From the NCBI RefSeq assembly GCF_000182925.2, contig NC_026504.1, positions 558,001 to 622,000 on the forward strand: a stretch of 64,000 bases of DNA, given 5' to 3'. The notes below the pieces were generated by a model. The model saw only the letters and a program-made list of their open reading frames with translations, had not been told where the DNA came from and did not search any database. Made by a program: the position numbers and the translations under genes. Each line of letters starts with the position of its first letter. Position 1 is the stretch's first letter. This DNA comes from Neurospora crassa OR74A. Its lineage: Eukaryota; Ascomycota; Sordariomycetes; Sordariales; Sordariaceae. Shown here piece after piece: positions 33,411 through 44,589 of this stretch.

Positions 33411-33907
33411 TTCTGGAAGCAATACTTCAGCGACTAGACAACGACAAGCACAAAGGCGATCCAATAATGTGGCATAACGGTATTACAACTACAGGAACGA
33501 ACTCCATGACTAACCCCCTTGTGTTACAGTGTTTCCGTGGATTCCTCGCCAGATACTGGGCGCACTACGTCGTTGACTATGGAAGAGACGTGCAAGACGA
33601 AGGCAGGCTGGCTGAAGCACGAAGCCTTCGTGATGACAGCAGCAACAAGGGCTTAAGGGAAGAAGAAGCGCTCGACTGTTTGGCAAGACTCAAGGACATT
33701 ACACATGGGATTATGGACATAAGGTCAATTAGTGGTACATTGAGGTTTTGTCAAAAGGAACATCTCGGCACGGTTGACTGGAAGAATGGCTCTGTTCGAG
33801 TCGGTCGGCAAAGGGAGCCCGGTCAAAGGAGATTTCGGAAAGGGGGCCAACAAAGAAAAGACACATTTGTAGAAAACGTGAAACTGAGGGAGTTCTTTGC
33901 ATCTTGA
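33411..33907 (+). CDS. Hypothetical downstream exon, doubtful
   Basis: The frame runs VLEAILQRLDNDKHKGD, then FLARYWAHYVVDYGRDVQ, then a helix-rich acidic and basic stretch (EEEALDCLARLKDITHG) to a stop at 33905-33907. No family is recognised. It would be the last exon of the gene beginning near 33011 if the frame problem upstream is explained. Confidence 0.3.
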
Positions 33908-36838
33908 CGAGTTAACAACGCGGAAGAGTTCATAGAATATACTCGTGTGTTGATTGCAAAATCCCTGGTATTGTAGTGACCGAGTGTCCTGGGTGACTTG
34001 GGCCTGCCCCGCACCGTCGCCGGCTATGGATTGACATCGCACACACATTTCCTCGAGATTTCTCGCTGCACACAGTTGGAACATGCATTTACAGAAGCAA
34101 ATAGTTCATGTTAGTTAGATCATTGCTTTGCTTTATGGATGGAGGTAGTGACTGAGTGTCCCAGGCGAGACCTGTGCTTCGCCAGATTCGCCATCTGTGG
34201 ACTGGGAGGACCACTCCCACTTCATGGGCTCTGACTTCAAAAGCAGTTATCGCATCAATCACATTTGAAGCTCGATCGCTCGTCTAAGGTATATAGGTTA
34301 TAGCAGAATGTAAGAGTGATACATACGCGGGAGTTCATCGTTTTGGGCCGAGTTTACAGGGCAAGTTTCTATCAAGATGAGGCAATCAGAAGAAGAACTT
34401 CGGATTTTGAGAATTTTATCGAGACAAACACGATAGAAACGTTCGACCTATGCTGTCTCGATGTTCTGGTGTATCAAGAGCGACAACATAATGCTGCTTG
34501 TGGTGGTGATGATCGAGTGTCTGCGGGGGGGACCAGCGCCACACTCGGCGATTTGGGTGCTGCAATATTTCGCATTCTGAACACACAGCTTGAAACCAAA
34601 TGTGAAAAGGCTTCAAAAATACCCGAAGTCTCCTATGGGAAGCCCTGCAGAGATGTTGATTTCGTTTTCCTGGTGTTGTGCACACTTTCTGACGAGGCGG
34701 AAGCCCGGCGTCGCGGTCGCAGTTGGCCATGAAGGACTACCGCTTTCTCGCATTTTCGCACGAAGAATTAGCAGTTACAATAAGGAAGATTGGAAGACAA
34801 TGGTCTTGGCCACAGTTGCAAAGAGCGCGCTGTCTTTATCGTCTAGCGCTCCGGGGAGATTTTCTGTTCCGCCATGAAGTCCAAACGATCAATCACGATG
34901 CCGTTCGCGATCGCTTCTTGACTGTCGAGTGAGCCCCGTGGAAACGAACAAGAGAGAGAGTCATGGCAGCGTAGATGGCCGAACAGTTAGCGGCTGGCTG
35001 GCAATCTTGATATCATCCGTCTACTTCCACTTCTCATTCCATTCCTTGTGCTCTCTTTGGCAATCCCGTAAACCCAACCAAGGGCCCGGCCAGTCTGGTG
35101 ATCTTCCACTGCTCCTTCCCGATACCACATCTCTACAAACATCAAATTGCTCTCAGATATCTCCCATAACTGCACCGCCTATCTCAATAACTCGTCACCC
35201 CATGCTCTTATCCAGGGCAGGTACTCCCCTCGGTGATCTTCTTTTCATTTCCTTCCCCCTCACTTCTAGGCTCCCCTCCCCACCTCAGGTACATTGGTAC
35301 TTCGTCTCGATCAACTCCATCGCCCTCCTGCCCCCCATCGGTCCCGAGCGGACACAAGGATCCACTCTGGCTAGCGCTGTTATCATTGTGAGGTGTGGCA
35401 TCGTCCTGTTTGTAGCCTGATCTTGGCGGAGTACAACCTCCGCGAAAGTGAGCAAGTTTGAAATGAAGACGACTGTGATTCCCGAGGATAACCGCGTCGA
35501 AGTTTCAAACGCAAAGGGGTTCAAGTGGTGCGGAGCTGGTTAGTTCCTTCCGTCTTCCTGCCGTCGAAGAAATCAAAACCGTCGTGCTCTACGGGATGGG
35601 GTCTGATCTCCCTGTAGGACCATTTGTCATCCTGGATACAATCTGGACGAGAGAAGGAAGGGACGAATGAGCAATACGCAAACTTCAGTTCATAGCACGC
35701 AAACTTCTCTCCAGAGTCTACCTCTAATGATCTGATATTACAACTGGCCAACAAACACAAGCTTCTCGATGAGAACGCATCTTAGGGCGAAATACTGTTC
35801 CCGGTGTCATCCAGGCTGTGAGCGCCTCAGTACCTCTACAGTAGAAAATGCAAACCCATTCCATGATTTCCATCCCAGAACTCAAGAACACCTTGCCAGC
35901 CTCGCAGACTCGAAGCGGCCTGGAATATGCGCCTTCCCAACCCATACCGGTGGGGTACTCAGCAGAAGTCACCCGTTTGGTCATGAGGAGGGGTGGGGAA
36001 GAAAATAACGGGATGAACTGTTCTTCTTCTATTGTCGAGCTCCTTCCATCGACTCACTCATCTCTTCCTGAGCTCTGATTCGACGAATGGGATGGCATTA
36101 TCTGCATGGTCTCCATCTCGATGCTATTGAGAGGCTCGTGTGACGTATTCTATGCCGTCTGGAAGTCAAAAAGATCGAACGATGGGAGTCTGGACTGCAG
36201 TACGTGACCAAAGTACCAGTGCCCAGCCTGCTTCCTCCACCGTGATTGCCTGATAACGCCTCAGGGCTATTGACTCATCGACAGTTGATTGGTCTTGATA
36301 GGTCAAGAACCTCGATAGCCTCTTGCCTCGTCTTGTCCGAGTGACGTAGCTCGTCTGCTTCGCAATCTTAAATCTCGGCTCAACAGAGCTCCTCTGCCGG
36401 TCCTGCCTGTGGGTCGGAGAGTTTTGTGCGTGTCCCAGTCGGCTATAATGCTGTGCCTTCCACCAAATCTCCCCGCCCCAAGAACCCCTCAACTCTCGGG
36501 ACGATTCTTCTTCTCGCAGTTCACATTTACAACGCAGAGTTGAGAACATTTGTGGCTTGCTTTCTCGTCCCATCTTCGTCGTTTCGCCTTCTTTCCCCTG
36601 ACGCACAACGATGTGGCTCAACAGACGGTTTCTCTTTCGCGTTGTGGGGCAAGTGGTCCTCTCAGAGGGCTATAAGAACCCCCCTCCCCTCCTCTCTTTT
36701 CCTCCTTCAACTTCTTCCTCCATTCAACTTTCTTCCCACGACAAGTTTCTTCTTACTCAAGCTTCTCGGCTCCGTCTTCACTGGCTCTCAAGTCACAGCA
36801 AGGCCACCCACAAATCATCGGCTTCACTGTCATCAATA
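33908..36838. other. Intergenic, no supported gene
   Basis: The frames here are short and overlap on both strands. The last 300 bases are CT-rich and resemble the promoter and leader of a transcript that may start before 36839. Confidence 0.35.
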
Positions 36839-37362
36839 GTAAGTTGACCATCTCTTCTTTCACCGACGCACATCTATTTCCGCTATGATGATGGCACTCA
36901 ACCGTTACCGAGTACAAATCTCGGCGGTTCTCATGGCCTCAAACCTACCTAGCTCGTGAAGCTAGCGTTTGGAAGGCATGAAGATACACCTTGCCATCGC
37001 GGGGCTTCGGCCTTCCCACAGTGCCTTTCCCTTATCCTGACTTCACCATGCCGTCACTACACTCGACATCTCTCCAAACTGTCACTCCAAGTTTTCTTTT
37101 TTGCGCAAATAACGCGCTATGTCTTGCTTTTTACCCCCTCCCTTGTCACTTCACTGGGACCGCATGGCATTCTGAGCGGAACACACTTACATTTTTTTTC
37201 CCTTGCGCTCTACATGACTTCAGTCTGCTAACAGCTCGAGATGTACAGCTACCGGTCAACGACATGAGCATCGGTTCCATCAGCCCTGGGAAGTACAAGG
37301 CACCAGGTATGGCATACTCGATCATTTCACCTTGTGTCTACCACCACTAACCTATGACACAG
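36839..37362 (+). other. Possible spliced leader exons
   Basis: Two intron-like intervals are seen: 36839-37248 (donor GTAAGT, CTGCTAACAG region, acceptor TACAG) and 37307-37362 (donor GTATGG, branch CACTAACC, acceptor CACAG). The exon between them contains ATG 37264 and would start a 25-residue peptide (MSIGSISPGKYKAPE...) ending at 37397. This looks like a long spliced 5' leader with an upstream reading frame, but the main coding region is uncertain; the proline-rich frame at 38221 is one candidate. Confidence 0.3.
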
Positions 37363-38220
37363 AACAATCACTCCAGCCGTGTCGGGGCACATTGAACATC
37401 GCTGCTGTCCCTTGAATCACTGCGCGAGTTCAAGGCCGTTCGTCGGTCATCTTTCTGTTCTCAGCCTTGATCAGTTTACGTTCACCCGCCGGCCTTCATC
37501 ACTCTTGCTCACCGAACTGAGCCTTCGCACATTTCACACAACACAAGACTGGACGTGGACTTGCTCTCTCAGCTCCATGTCTTGGCATCTCCTGGCAATG
37601 CCACAACTTGCAAGTCATCAAGAACCAGCTGTACATCCACCATAGCAGCCGCCTCAGCAGCACCCACAGCACCAACATATCACTGCTCATGGTTCCGACC
37701 ATGAACATCATCTCCATCCCATCATCGGTCAAGAAAAAACAATCATCACACCTTTCCAATGAGCCAGATGGAGTCCTCAGTCTTCTTTCAGTTCAAGTTC
37801 AACAACCCACAGGTGTGCAATTTGACAGACTTGGCATCGCTTCGTCTTCATCTTCTTCACAGAGGCGCTCGCGCTTCGGTGGCACACCCCCTCTCTAAGT
37901 GAACCACGGAAAGTGGGCTGAAATCATTCACAAGCCCCAGCCTTCTCGGCCTTGAACCATCCTAGAGCGCTTCTGTATGCGGCAAAAGCCTTCCCAGCCA
38001 CTGGTTCAACCCACATCATGCCAGACTGCCGTGGACTTGCGGAAGGAGGAGCGGAGGAGACAGAATATGAGGGTCGTTTTCAAGAGTTACAACCAGCCGC
38101 AAGTCTCTCTTCCATCAGACACTAGCTCATCACATCACATCTGTTATCCCCACCGTCTTCGAGAGCCACGTCCTGGGCATGACGTTAAACTGCCTACCGT
38201 GGTCATTTCCAGAGACCACC

Positions 38221-38514
38221 ATGTTCACCATCCGTGGACACAAGCACCACAACAACAACCGCACCCCGCATCAACAGCCTACCCAACAGCCGTCCGGTCC
38301 ACCAGGGCCTCATCCCAACCCGTGGATTTCGCAGACAACCCCTGAGGAATCTACTCAGCATTCCTCCTCTGCCCAGCCGCAAGCTCAAGGCCCGAAACTT
38401 CTGGCCCCTTTCATCAGGGGGTCAGCAAGTGGGCAGCCTCTGCGAGCTGGGCTTGGGACCGCGACGGCTGTGACTCCGGTCCACCAGGCACCCATGCCAG
38501 TTTCGGTGTCTTGA
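38221..38514 (+). CDS. Small His/Gln/Pro-rich hypothetical protein, doubtful
   Basis: The ATG follows a TTTCCAG acceptor-like site. The 97-residue product begins MFTIRGHKHHNNNRTPHQQ and stays rich in Pro, Gln and Ser, with a block KLLAPFIRGSASGQPLRAG near the end. There is no signal peptide or membrane segment. It may be the last exon of a longer transcript starting before 36839. Low-complexity composition means chance cannot be excluded. Confidence 0.3.
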   Translation: MFTIRGHKHHNNNRTPHQQPTQQPSGPPGPHPNPWISQTTPEESTQHSSSAQPQAQGPKLLAPFIRGSASGQPLRAGLGTATAVTPVHQAPMPVSVS

Positions 38515-38864
38515 CTTCATCTGTCGACACTGATCCGACCCATCTTGACCACATCACACTCAACTTGTGATTGTGGTCGCCCAGCCTGCGAGCTTAAGGC
38601 CCCCCAAGCAGCTCTCCAATCAACTTGGGAGTCTGCGGGCAGCGACCGCAGGCTGGGCTTGGGACCGGAGGTGGGCGTTTAGATGTTGTGTTGTGGTGGT
38701 TGTGTTTGCCGGTCCAGGGGCGTTGCCCGTGTGATTGTCGTCCCGGCGACATTGGGGTGCCCACTTGATTGGGATGGCCGGTGTATGGCGTGCAAGAGGA
38801 AGAGGGGGCGCGATCCACGATGCGGAATTGTGGAATATGGTTGGTGGACGGGGTGGGGGCCGAC

Positions 38865-39172
38865 AAGATTGTTAAGAATTGGAAGAAGGGAGAAGAGGGG
38901 GGAGGGGGAGAAGTTCGAGGGGGAGGGAAAGGGGAGAGGGGGAGGAGAAGTTCGAGGGGGGAGGGGGCATGATTCAGAATGCGGAATTGTGGAATATGCA
39001 TGGCGGAGGAGGAGAAGTTCGAGGGGGAGGGCAAGGGGAGAGGAGGAAGAGAAGTTCGAGGGAGGAAGGGGGAGGAGAAGTTCGAGGGGGGAGGGCGAGG
39101 AGGAAGAGGAGAAGCATGGGGGTGTGTGTGTGTGGTGGGCGTGGAAGTGGTGGTGGTGGTGGTGGTGGTGGT
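38865..39172. repeat. G-rich minisatellite with GGAGAAGTTCGAGGG units
   Basis: At least five imperfect copies of a GGAGGAGAAGTTCGAGGG-type unit occur between 38907 and 39090, ending in a TGG trinucleotide run at about 39145-39172. A second duplicated element, GCGGAATTGTGGAATATG, occurs near 38822 and 38980. On the minus strand it translates as Pro/Ser/Thr low-complexity sequence; I treat it as repeat DNA. Confidence 0.85.
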
Positions 39173-39299
39173 GTTGGACATGCGTTTGGTTTTCGTGGTT
39201 TGCTTTGCGGGCGGTAGAATGGTTTCTTCGCTGCTCCCCAAGCGGTGGGTGAATTTGTCTGAGTAATGTAGCGGGGGTGCGGACGACGGAATGTCCGCT

Positions 39300-39358
39300 G
39301 TCCGGGCCCTGAAGTACCTTCAAGACAAGGGGCGTACAAGGTGCTTCAGGGCTCGGAC
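39300..39358. repeat. 21-bp inverted repeat with 17-nt loop
   Basis: The left arm 39300-39320 and right arm 39338-39358 are reverse complements at 19 of 21 positions (arms begin GTCCGGGCCCTGAAG and end CTTCAGGGCTCGGAC). The transcript would form a long stable hairpin. It sits between two minisatellite blocks. Confidence 0.88.
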
Positions 39359-39379
39359 ACCCCATTTGTCTCTTTTTGG

Positions 39380-39600
39380 ATAGGTGGTCTGGTTATTTGG
39401 TTGAAGATTTGGGTTGGTCATTTGGTTGAGAATTCGGGTTGAACAGTTGGTTGAGAATTTGGGTTGGTCATTTGACTGGGGATCTTCTGTCGAGAGGTGC
39501 TTTGGATATGCGTTTTGGATATTGGGTTGAACATATGGCTGGACATTTGGTTGAGGATTTGGTTGGAGATTTGGGTGGACAAGTGCTTCAGATGTGTGCT
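39380..39600. repeat. Degenerate TTGGTTGAGAATTTGGG repeats
   Basis: Units like TTGGTTGAGAATTTGGGTTGG recur about six times with variation. The minus strand reads as an Asn/Gln/Pro-rich repetitive frame (NPNLQPNNQ, QPNPQPN), which may once have been coding; no start or flanking gene structure supports it now. Confidence 0.7.
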
Positions 39601-42600
39601 TTGGACAGCAGCGTTGGTTAGGGGCTTTGGATGAATGTTTTGGACAGAGGGCATAGCGTGGTTGCATTGATGGCGTTGTGGTTTTGCATGGGAAAGACGG
39701 TTTCGGCGGTGGCATGGCATAGAGTTGGATGGCCTTGGACATGGACTTTGGATATGGGCTTTGGAGTGGTAGTATAGTGGCAGCATAGTTTGACATTTAA
39801 TCGTTTGGATACTTTCGTTGTGCCTCATGATGCGTGTGATGACCATGTCATGTGTTTCTCACTTGGCGACTGTCTGTGATGGCACTAATCCGTGTGGTGT
39901 TTGCTAGAAGTAAGCTGTGCCGGATTGTGTGTGAGCTCCTCGCAAATCTTGACGATGACGGCTCTCAATCGTTGGACTGGTATCATTTCTTGGCTCAGTC
40001 CTGATGAGTCCTTGAAAGCACACAGATACAAGGCAAGAGGATGTTTTCATCGGTCCATGATATGACCTCGAGGCACTATTGTGAAGACAGATCTCGCCAG
40101 GCTTGTCTGTTGAACAGTAATAATATAAATTCTTGACCAAGAATAAAACAATGCGTAGCCCTGAGTCAAGCCGGAGAAGACGGAAATCCGAAGCGAAGAA
40201 GACGGGAGGATGTGAAAAGCTCGGTAGACTTGACTTTGCCTAGGTAGTAGGTAGGTACCATGCGGGAGCGCTATGAAAGGTAGCAGATGATGATGATAAA
40301 GATGACATATTGTTGCTTCTCAGGAGATGTATGCAGAGTGATAAAACCTTGTAGTACGTTGAGGTTCCATTCATTGGGTCGGAGGATAAAGGGGACAAAA
40401 TCCTCTTGGTGAACGTAACACAGCAGTCGCTCCCCGTGACCTACCACAACTTCTTCAGTTGAGTGAAAGTATACCAGACTGATACTTCCAAGCCTGCATA
40501 TCTCCAAAAGTTTGATGGATTTTCATCACAACGGGAACGCATGTGCATCTTTGCAGCTTAGCAGTGAGCTGGGTCAGTCCGTCATATCCTCGCTGTTGCT
40601 TTGTGTAAGACGCTTTAATAATCTGTACGCAGCCGTCTTTACCTCTACACTTCAAATTTGAAGGTCACTGATCCCGCTTTGGATGTCCCGGGACTCGGGA
40701 TTCTGGAAGTGGAAGTGTCGTCACCTACCTCCCATTAGTACTACTAACATAAACATGATCAAACGGTTCACATGGCTCTTGGTCTGCTGCTGTGGTACAG
40801 TACAGTACAAGGTTGATGTTTGATGCTTGATGCTTGATGCTTGATGAATTCGCGGAGTTTGTGGACTTTGTTCTACACTAGGTGGCTCCTTGGGGAGTTC
40901 CTTTGGAGTTGGGAAGCCCCTGAATGGGAACGAACCTACCTAAGTGGAGATTGAATGGAGTTCACCAGTTAGTCTTAACTGTTAAGAATTCGTGGAGTCC
41001 GTGGGGTTAGGTCGTGGAGTCATGAGGGTTGGAGTTCGTGGAGCCGTGAATCTGGTGGAGTAAGTGGTCTGTCCCGGTCCGTGTCACTCAGGTTGGTGGT
41101 TGCTGGTTGCCATGGTGTTGTGGTGCTGTGTGGTCTCGGTGATAAATGTTGACCGTTTTCTTATGCCCGCCGGCCGGTAGTGTACCTAGTGTTCATTACC
41201 GGGGTCTGGCTGGTTCAGTTGTTGTTGATGCCAAGTCCTACCCCTTTCTTCCCCTCCCCTGCCGTGCATACCGTACCTGATCTTATCTCCTTGCTCAGGA
41301 ATAAAGTGGACGGTGTATGGAATGCAGATGGAAGGAATGAAAACAATGGCATGATGGCATGATGGTGGTAATCGGTGAGGTAGAGGTAGCAGCATAGCTG
41401 CATAATTGTGAATGTCCTAGGGGTAGGTAGCCATGGTTAGCGTTGTTAGCGTCGTTAGCGCTGCGGATTTTCCCCCTTGGTGGTGTTGTTAGTGTACGTA
41501 GGTAGTGGATGGGGAATTCCCGGCATTTCAACATGGGATTCCAATCCAACGGTTTACTACCGTTGTTCTTCGGTGTGTTCACCAAAAAGTTTTGATGATG
41601 GCGCATGCCATTGAGCCCTTCCCGCAAAACGGTAGCCATGGATGGGCGGGCAGCAGGCGGCGGCTGAATGTCCCCCGGCCTGCCCCTGGTCCTGGACCTG
41701 GTCGGTAGCATGAGCATGAATAAGTACCTCTAAACAGGCGCGACGACTGGAGACAATTCCTCTCACCGATCTCACCGATCAACTCCAAACTCATGCCATG
41801 GTCTCCGCCTTGATGGGAGAATTCCCCATCGAAACTCATAATCCGGAGTTTTTACCTTTTAGCTTCCCGCTCATTGCCAAGGCGCCGGGCCGCGAAAGCC
41901 GTCAGTTAGGGTGTGGGTTCGGGGTTCGGGGTCGGGGTCGGTGACGGGGTCGGGGTCGATGTCGGTGATCAGGGACGGAGGCTGGGGGGTGGTAGCCGGG
42001 CGCATAAGCAGATGTTGTTGTTTGTAGTTAGGTCCGTCGCTTTTGAGCTTCATTGTCAGTGTCTCAATTGAAACATTGCATGGGAAGTGAATGCATGCAT
42101 CGATGCACACCATCACAACCAACAAACAAACCAACAACAAATGGCGGCAGAAATGGACCAATCCAGACTTCCATTGCCAGGCCCACCCCTGACCCGCTGG
42201 CCCAAGGTCACCACCAAGGGTCCCCGCAAACTGCAGGGCTCTACTTGGCCTAGGCCAGACCTAACTGTTCGCTAAACCATTCGGCAAACATCCCCTAGCC
42301 AAACCGCTGAAGAATGGTAATGTCTTCCCTGAACACATGAGCATTAAAAACTAAGCGAAAGCTTAAAAGGAGGCCGAAAAGGGGAAGAAGCGGTTAGGTT
42401 GAGAAAATTAGATTCCCCGAGGGTTGGGCACGTGAAGAGGTTTGGAGATTGCTGCAGCATCACGGGTGATGGATGTTGTTAGTGTAACATGGAATGTTTA
42501 CCTCTCTGCAGTTCGGTGGGAGGAGGAATCGAAGAGCTGAAGGACGGGAATCCCTGCCTACCCGGTGTGATTGTGGTGTTGATTGAATTAATTGATTGAT

Positions 42601-44166
42601 CGCCCGCCCGCCAGCCCGCCCGCTGATCCCGTCACGGCCGGCCGGGACAATGGAGCCTCCCATCATCAACTGCCGTGCTGAGGCGTACTAGTACCTTGGG
42701 TAAGTACAGTTCCCAAGAGAAAAGCCACGCGTTTTTTTCTTCTGTTTTTTGCCACTATCGAGTCGGGCTGGACGATAAAGTTTTTTTTCCTCTTTCGCTG
42801 CTTTCAGCACTGGGCGATGATAAGCAATAAACCCTGATAAGCGTTCATATCTTTTCTTTTTGCACGACATGATGCCTGTGACGATTAGAGGTTATTCCCT
42901 GCAATGACTCGTGCTGCCAAGGGACTGACTGGACACCAATCGTTCGTTCGTTTCGTTTCGTTTCGTTGGCAGGCACAAGTTCATCGCATCTTTTTCATCG
43001 CTGTCGGTGTCAGCCAGCCAGCCAGCCAGTCCAATTTGATGCCGGTTTACTTGTATGCCAGCGTGGCAATGCAATTGATATCGAGTCGAGTCGAGTCGAG
43101 TCGAGTCACTCAATGAATAAGTCCCAAAATATTGGGCCAGTCAGTGTCTTCGACACTTCGGGCGAGGCTTTTGTGGCTTGCTTTGACGTTCGGCGCTCTG
43201 AGGCTTCGTTGTTGGCCGGGAATGGATGGATGCAGTGGTCGCGCCCACCCGGCTTTTTTTCCCCTGACTCGGCCCATGACGTCGATGTTGATGAAATTTG
43301 ATTCCAATCGGCGATATTGCTGGCCGGGGAGGCAAGATATGCGTGCCCAATGACGCCAATGCTGCATGCGGCTTCTTCCATGCTGAAAACGTCAAAAAAA
43401 AAACTTCATGAATGACGCAGTAATAACAATTTCATCAATTCAAGCTGAAGAGGCATGCATAGTAATGTCCCGCCATGATGAAACTGGTTGTGAAGGACAA
43501 AATGTGTCATTTGGCGACTGGAATGAGGGAAATTGGTCGTTGACTCGTTGTAGCTCTCATGTCTTGGATGCAAAGCAACCCAATCGATGCGCAATGCAAG
43601 TGGGGCTGTGTTGTGTGTTAGTGATGTTCTAGGTCACAGTGTTTACGCTGGTTTCATCATGTTGCCTGTGCCGCCGAGAGATCATTCAATGCACTAAAGA
43701 AATTCAAACAAGGTGAGACATGCAACTGAATTATCGCGAATTTCAGGTACGCGAGACAGAGTTTAGTAATGGAAACTCATGACAGTGTAAATAGAGAAAA
43801 TGTGGAAGCTGTCGTGAACTCGATGAATCAACAAATCTCCCAGTCTTTCTCATCTATATCCCGCCGTCGCTTTTGCAAATCGGCGATAACAAGGTACCTC
43901 TCTAGCAGGTGTAGTAGTAATCGTAACATGGAGGTAACATGAAATGTAAACTCCCAAACCAACAAGCCAGACAGACCCAGATCATAATCGGCCATGATGA
44001 TAATGCCCTTTTGATATGCGCCCCAAACGCCGCAGCCGTGAACTCCCCAAGCCCATCCCAGCCCTTGTGTTCCCAGGCCAAACCAGATCATAAAATGTCG
44101 TGATACAAAGAAAATGTTACAGAAGCAAAAAAGAATCTCAATCCGCAGAATCGTGATGACATCACA
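39601..44166. other. Long intergenic region with microsatellites
   Basis: There is no supported gene. Simple repeats include TGATGCT near 40820-40845, GTTAGCG near 41437-41460, TTCG/TTTCG near 42945-42966, CAGC near 43013-43028 and GAGTC near 43082-43106. A G-rich candidate quadruplex is listed separately. Small frames near 41800-42250 and 43100-43400 overlap on opposite strands and show no motif. Confidence 0.4.
41915..41937 (+). other. Candidate G-quadruplex
   Basis: Four G-tracts (GGG, GGGG, GGGG, GGGG) are separated by loops of TTC, TTC and TC, the canonical pattern for a stable intramolecular quadruplex. It continues into further GGGGTCG units to about 41965. Confidence 0.7.
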
Positions 44167-44589
44167 TCACATCATCTGCAAAAAATCCATCCTCTCCTGC
44201 TCCTCGGCATCGTTCACCCCCATCTCCTTCTCTTCCGCATTCGCAGGTCTCCTCGGTGCCCTGTCATCTTCTCTGGGCCCCGCGCCTCCATACCGGTAGA
44301 CCTCGGGCGTCGCGTAAGCTGAGCGAGCGGGGTTGACGTTGGGGCGGATGACGGGAACGGCGGCACAGCCGTGGCTGGTCCGCGATCTGCCCCTGTTGTA
44401 CGACGCCTTTTCTTCTTCAACAAAGTCGGTGGAGAAGGATGAGTCTTCCGAGGGAGTGTGTTTGTGTTTGGGCTTGTGCTCGTGATCGCGGTAGGGGCGC
44501 GGACCGCGGCGATGTTGCGAGTTGAGGAGAGCGTCATCTTCTTGGGAGGAGCGCCGGCTGAGACGGCGGAAGAGGCGTAGGCAGCCCAT
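44167..44589 (-). CDS. Small hydrophilic protein starting MGC, probably lipid-anchored
   Basis: A single exon encodes 140 residues. The start MGCLRLFRRLSRRSS places Gly2 and Cys3 next to a basic helix, the arrangement seen in proteins that are N-myristoylated and palmitoylated and so held on the cytoplasmic face of membranes. The rest is hydrophilic, with a His/Lys-rich patch (DHEHKPKHKHTPSEDSS), a Tyr/Arg-rich middle and an acidic C terminus ending DFLQMM. No known domain is seen. The ATG at 44587-44589 gives the motif at the very N terminus, which supports this start. The membrane role is inferred from the motif only. Confidence 0.6.
   Translation of the reverse strand: MGCLRLFRRLSRRSSQEDDALLNSQHRRGPRPYRDHEHKPKHKHTPSEDSSFSTDFVEEEKASYNRGRSRTSHGCAAVPVIRPNVNPARSAYATPEVYRYGGAGPREDDRAPRRPANAEEKEMGVNDAEEQERMDFLQMM

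Noticed and set aside
38594-39365. Minus-strand Pro/Ser/Thr-rich frames of over 200 codons
   Set aside because: They are translations of the GGAGAAGTTCGAGGG minisatellite; any frame of a G-rich repeat stays open.
41915-41965. Internal telomere-like sequence
   Set aside because: Only one TTAGGG is present; the rest is GGGGTCG-type, so it is not an interstitial telomere array.
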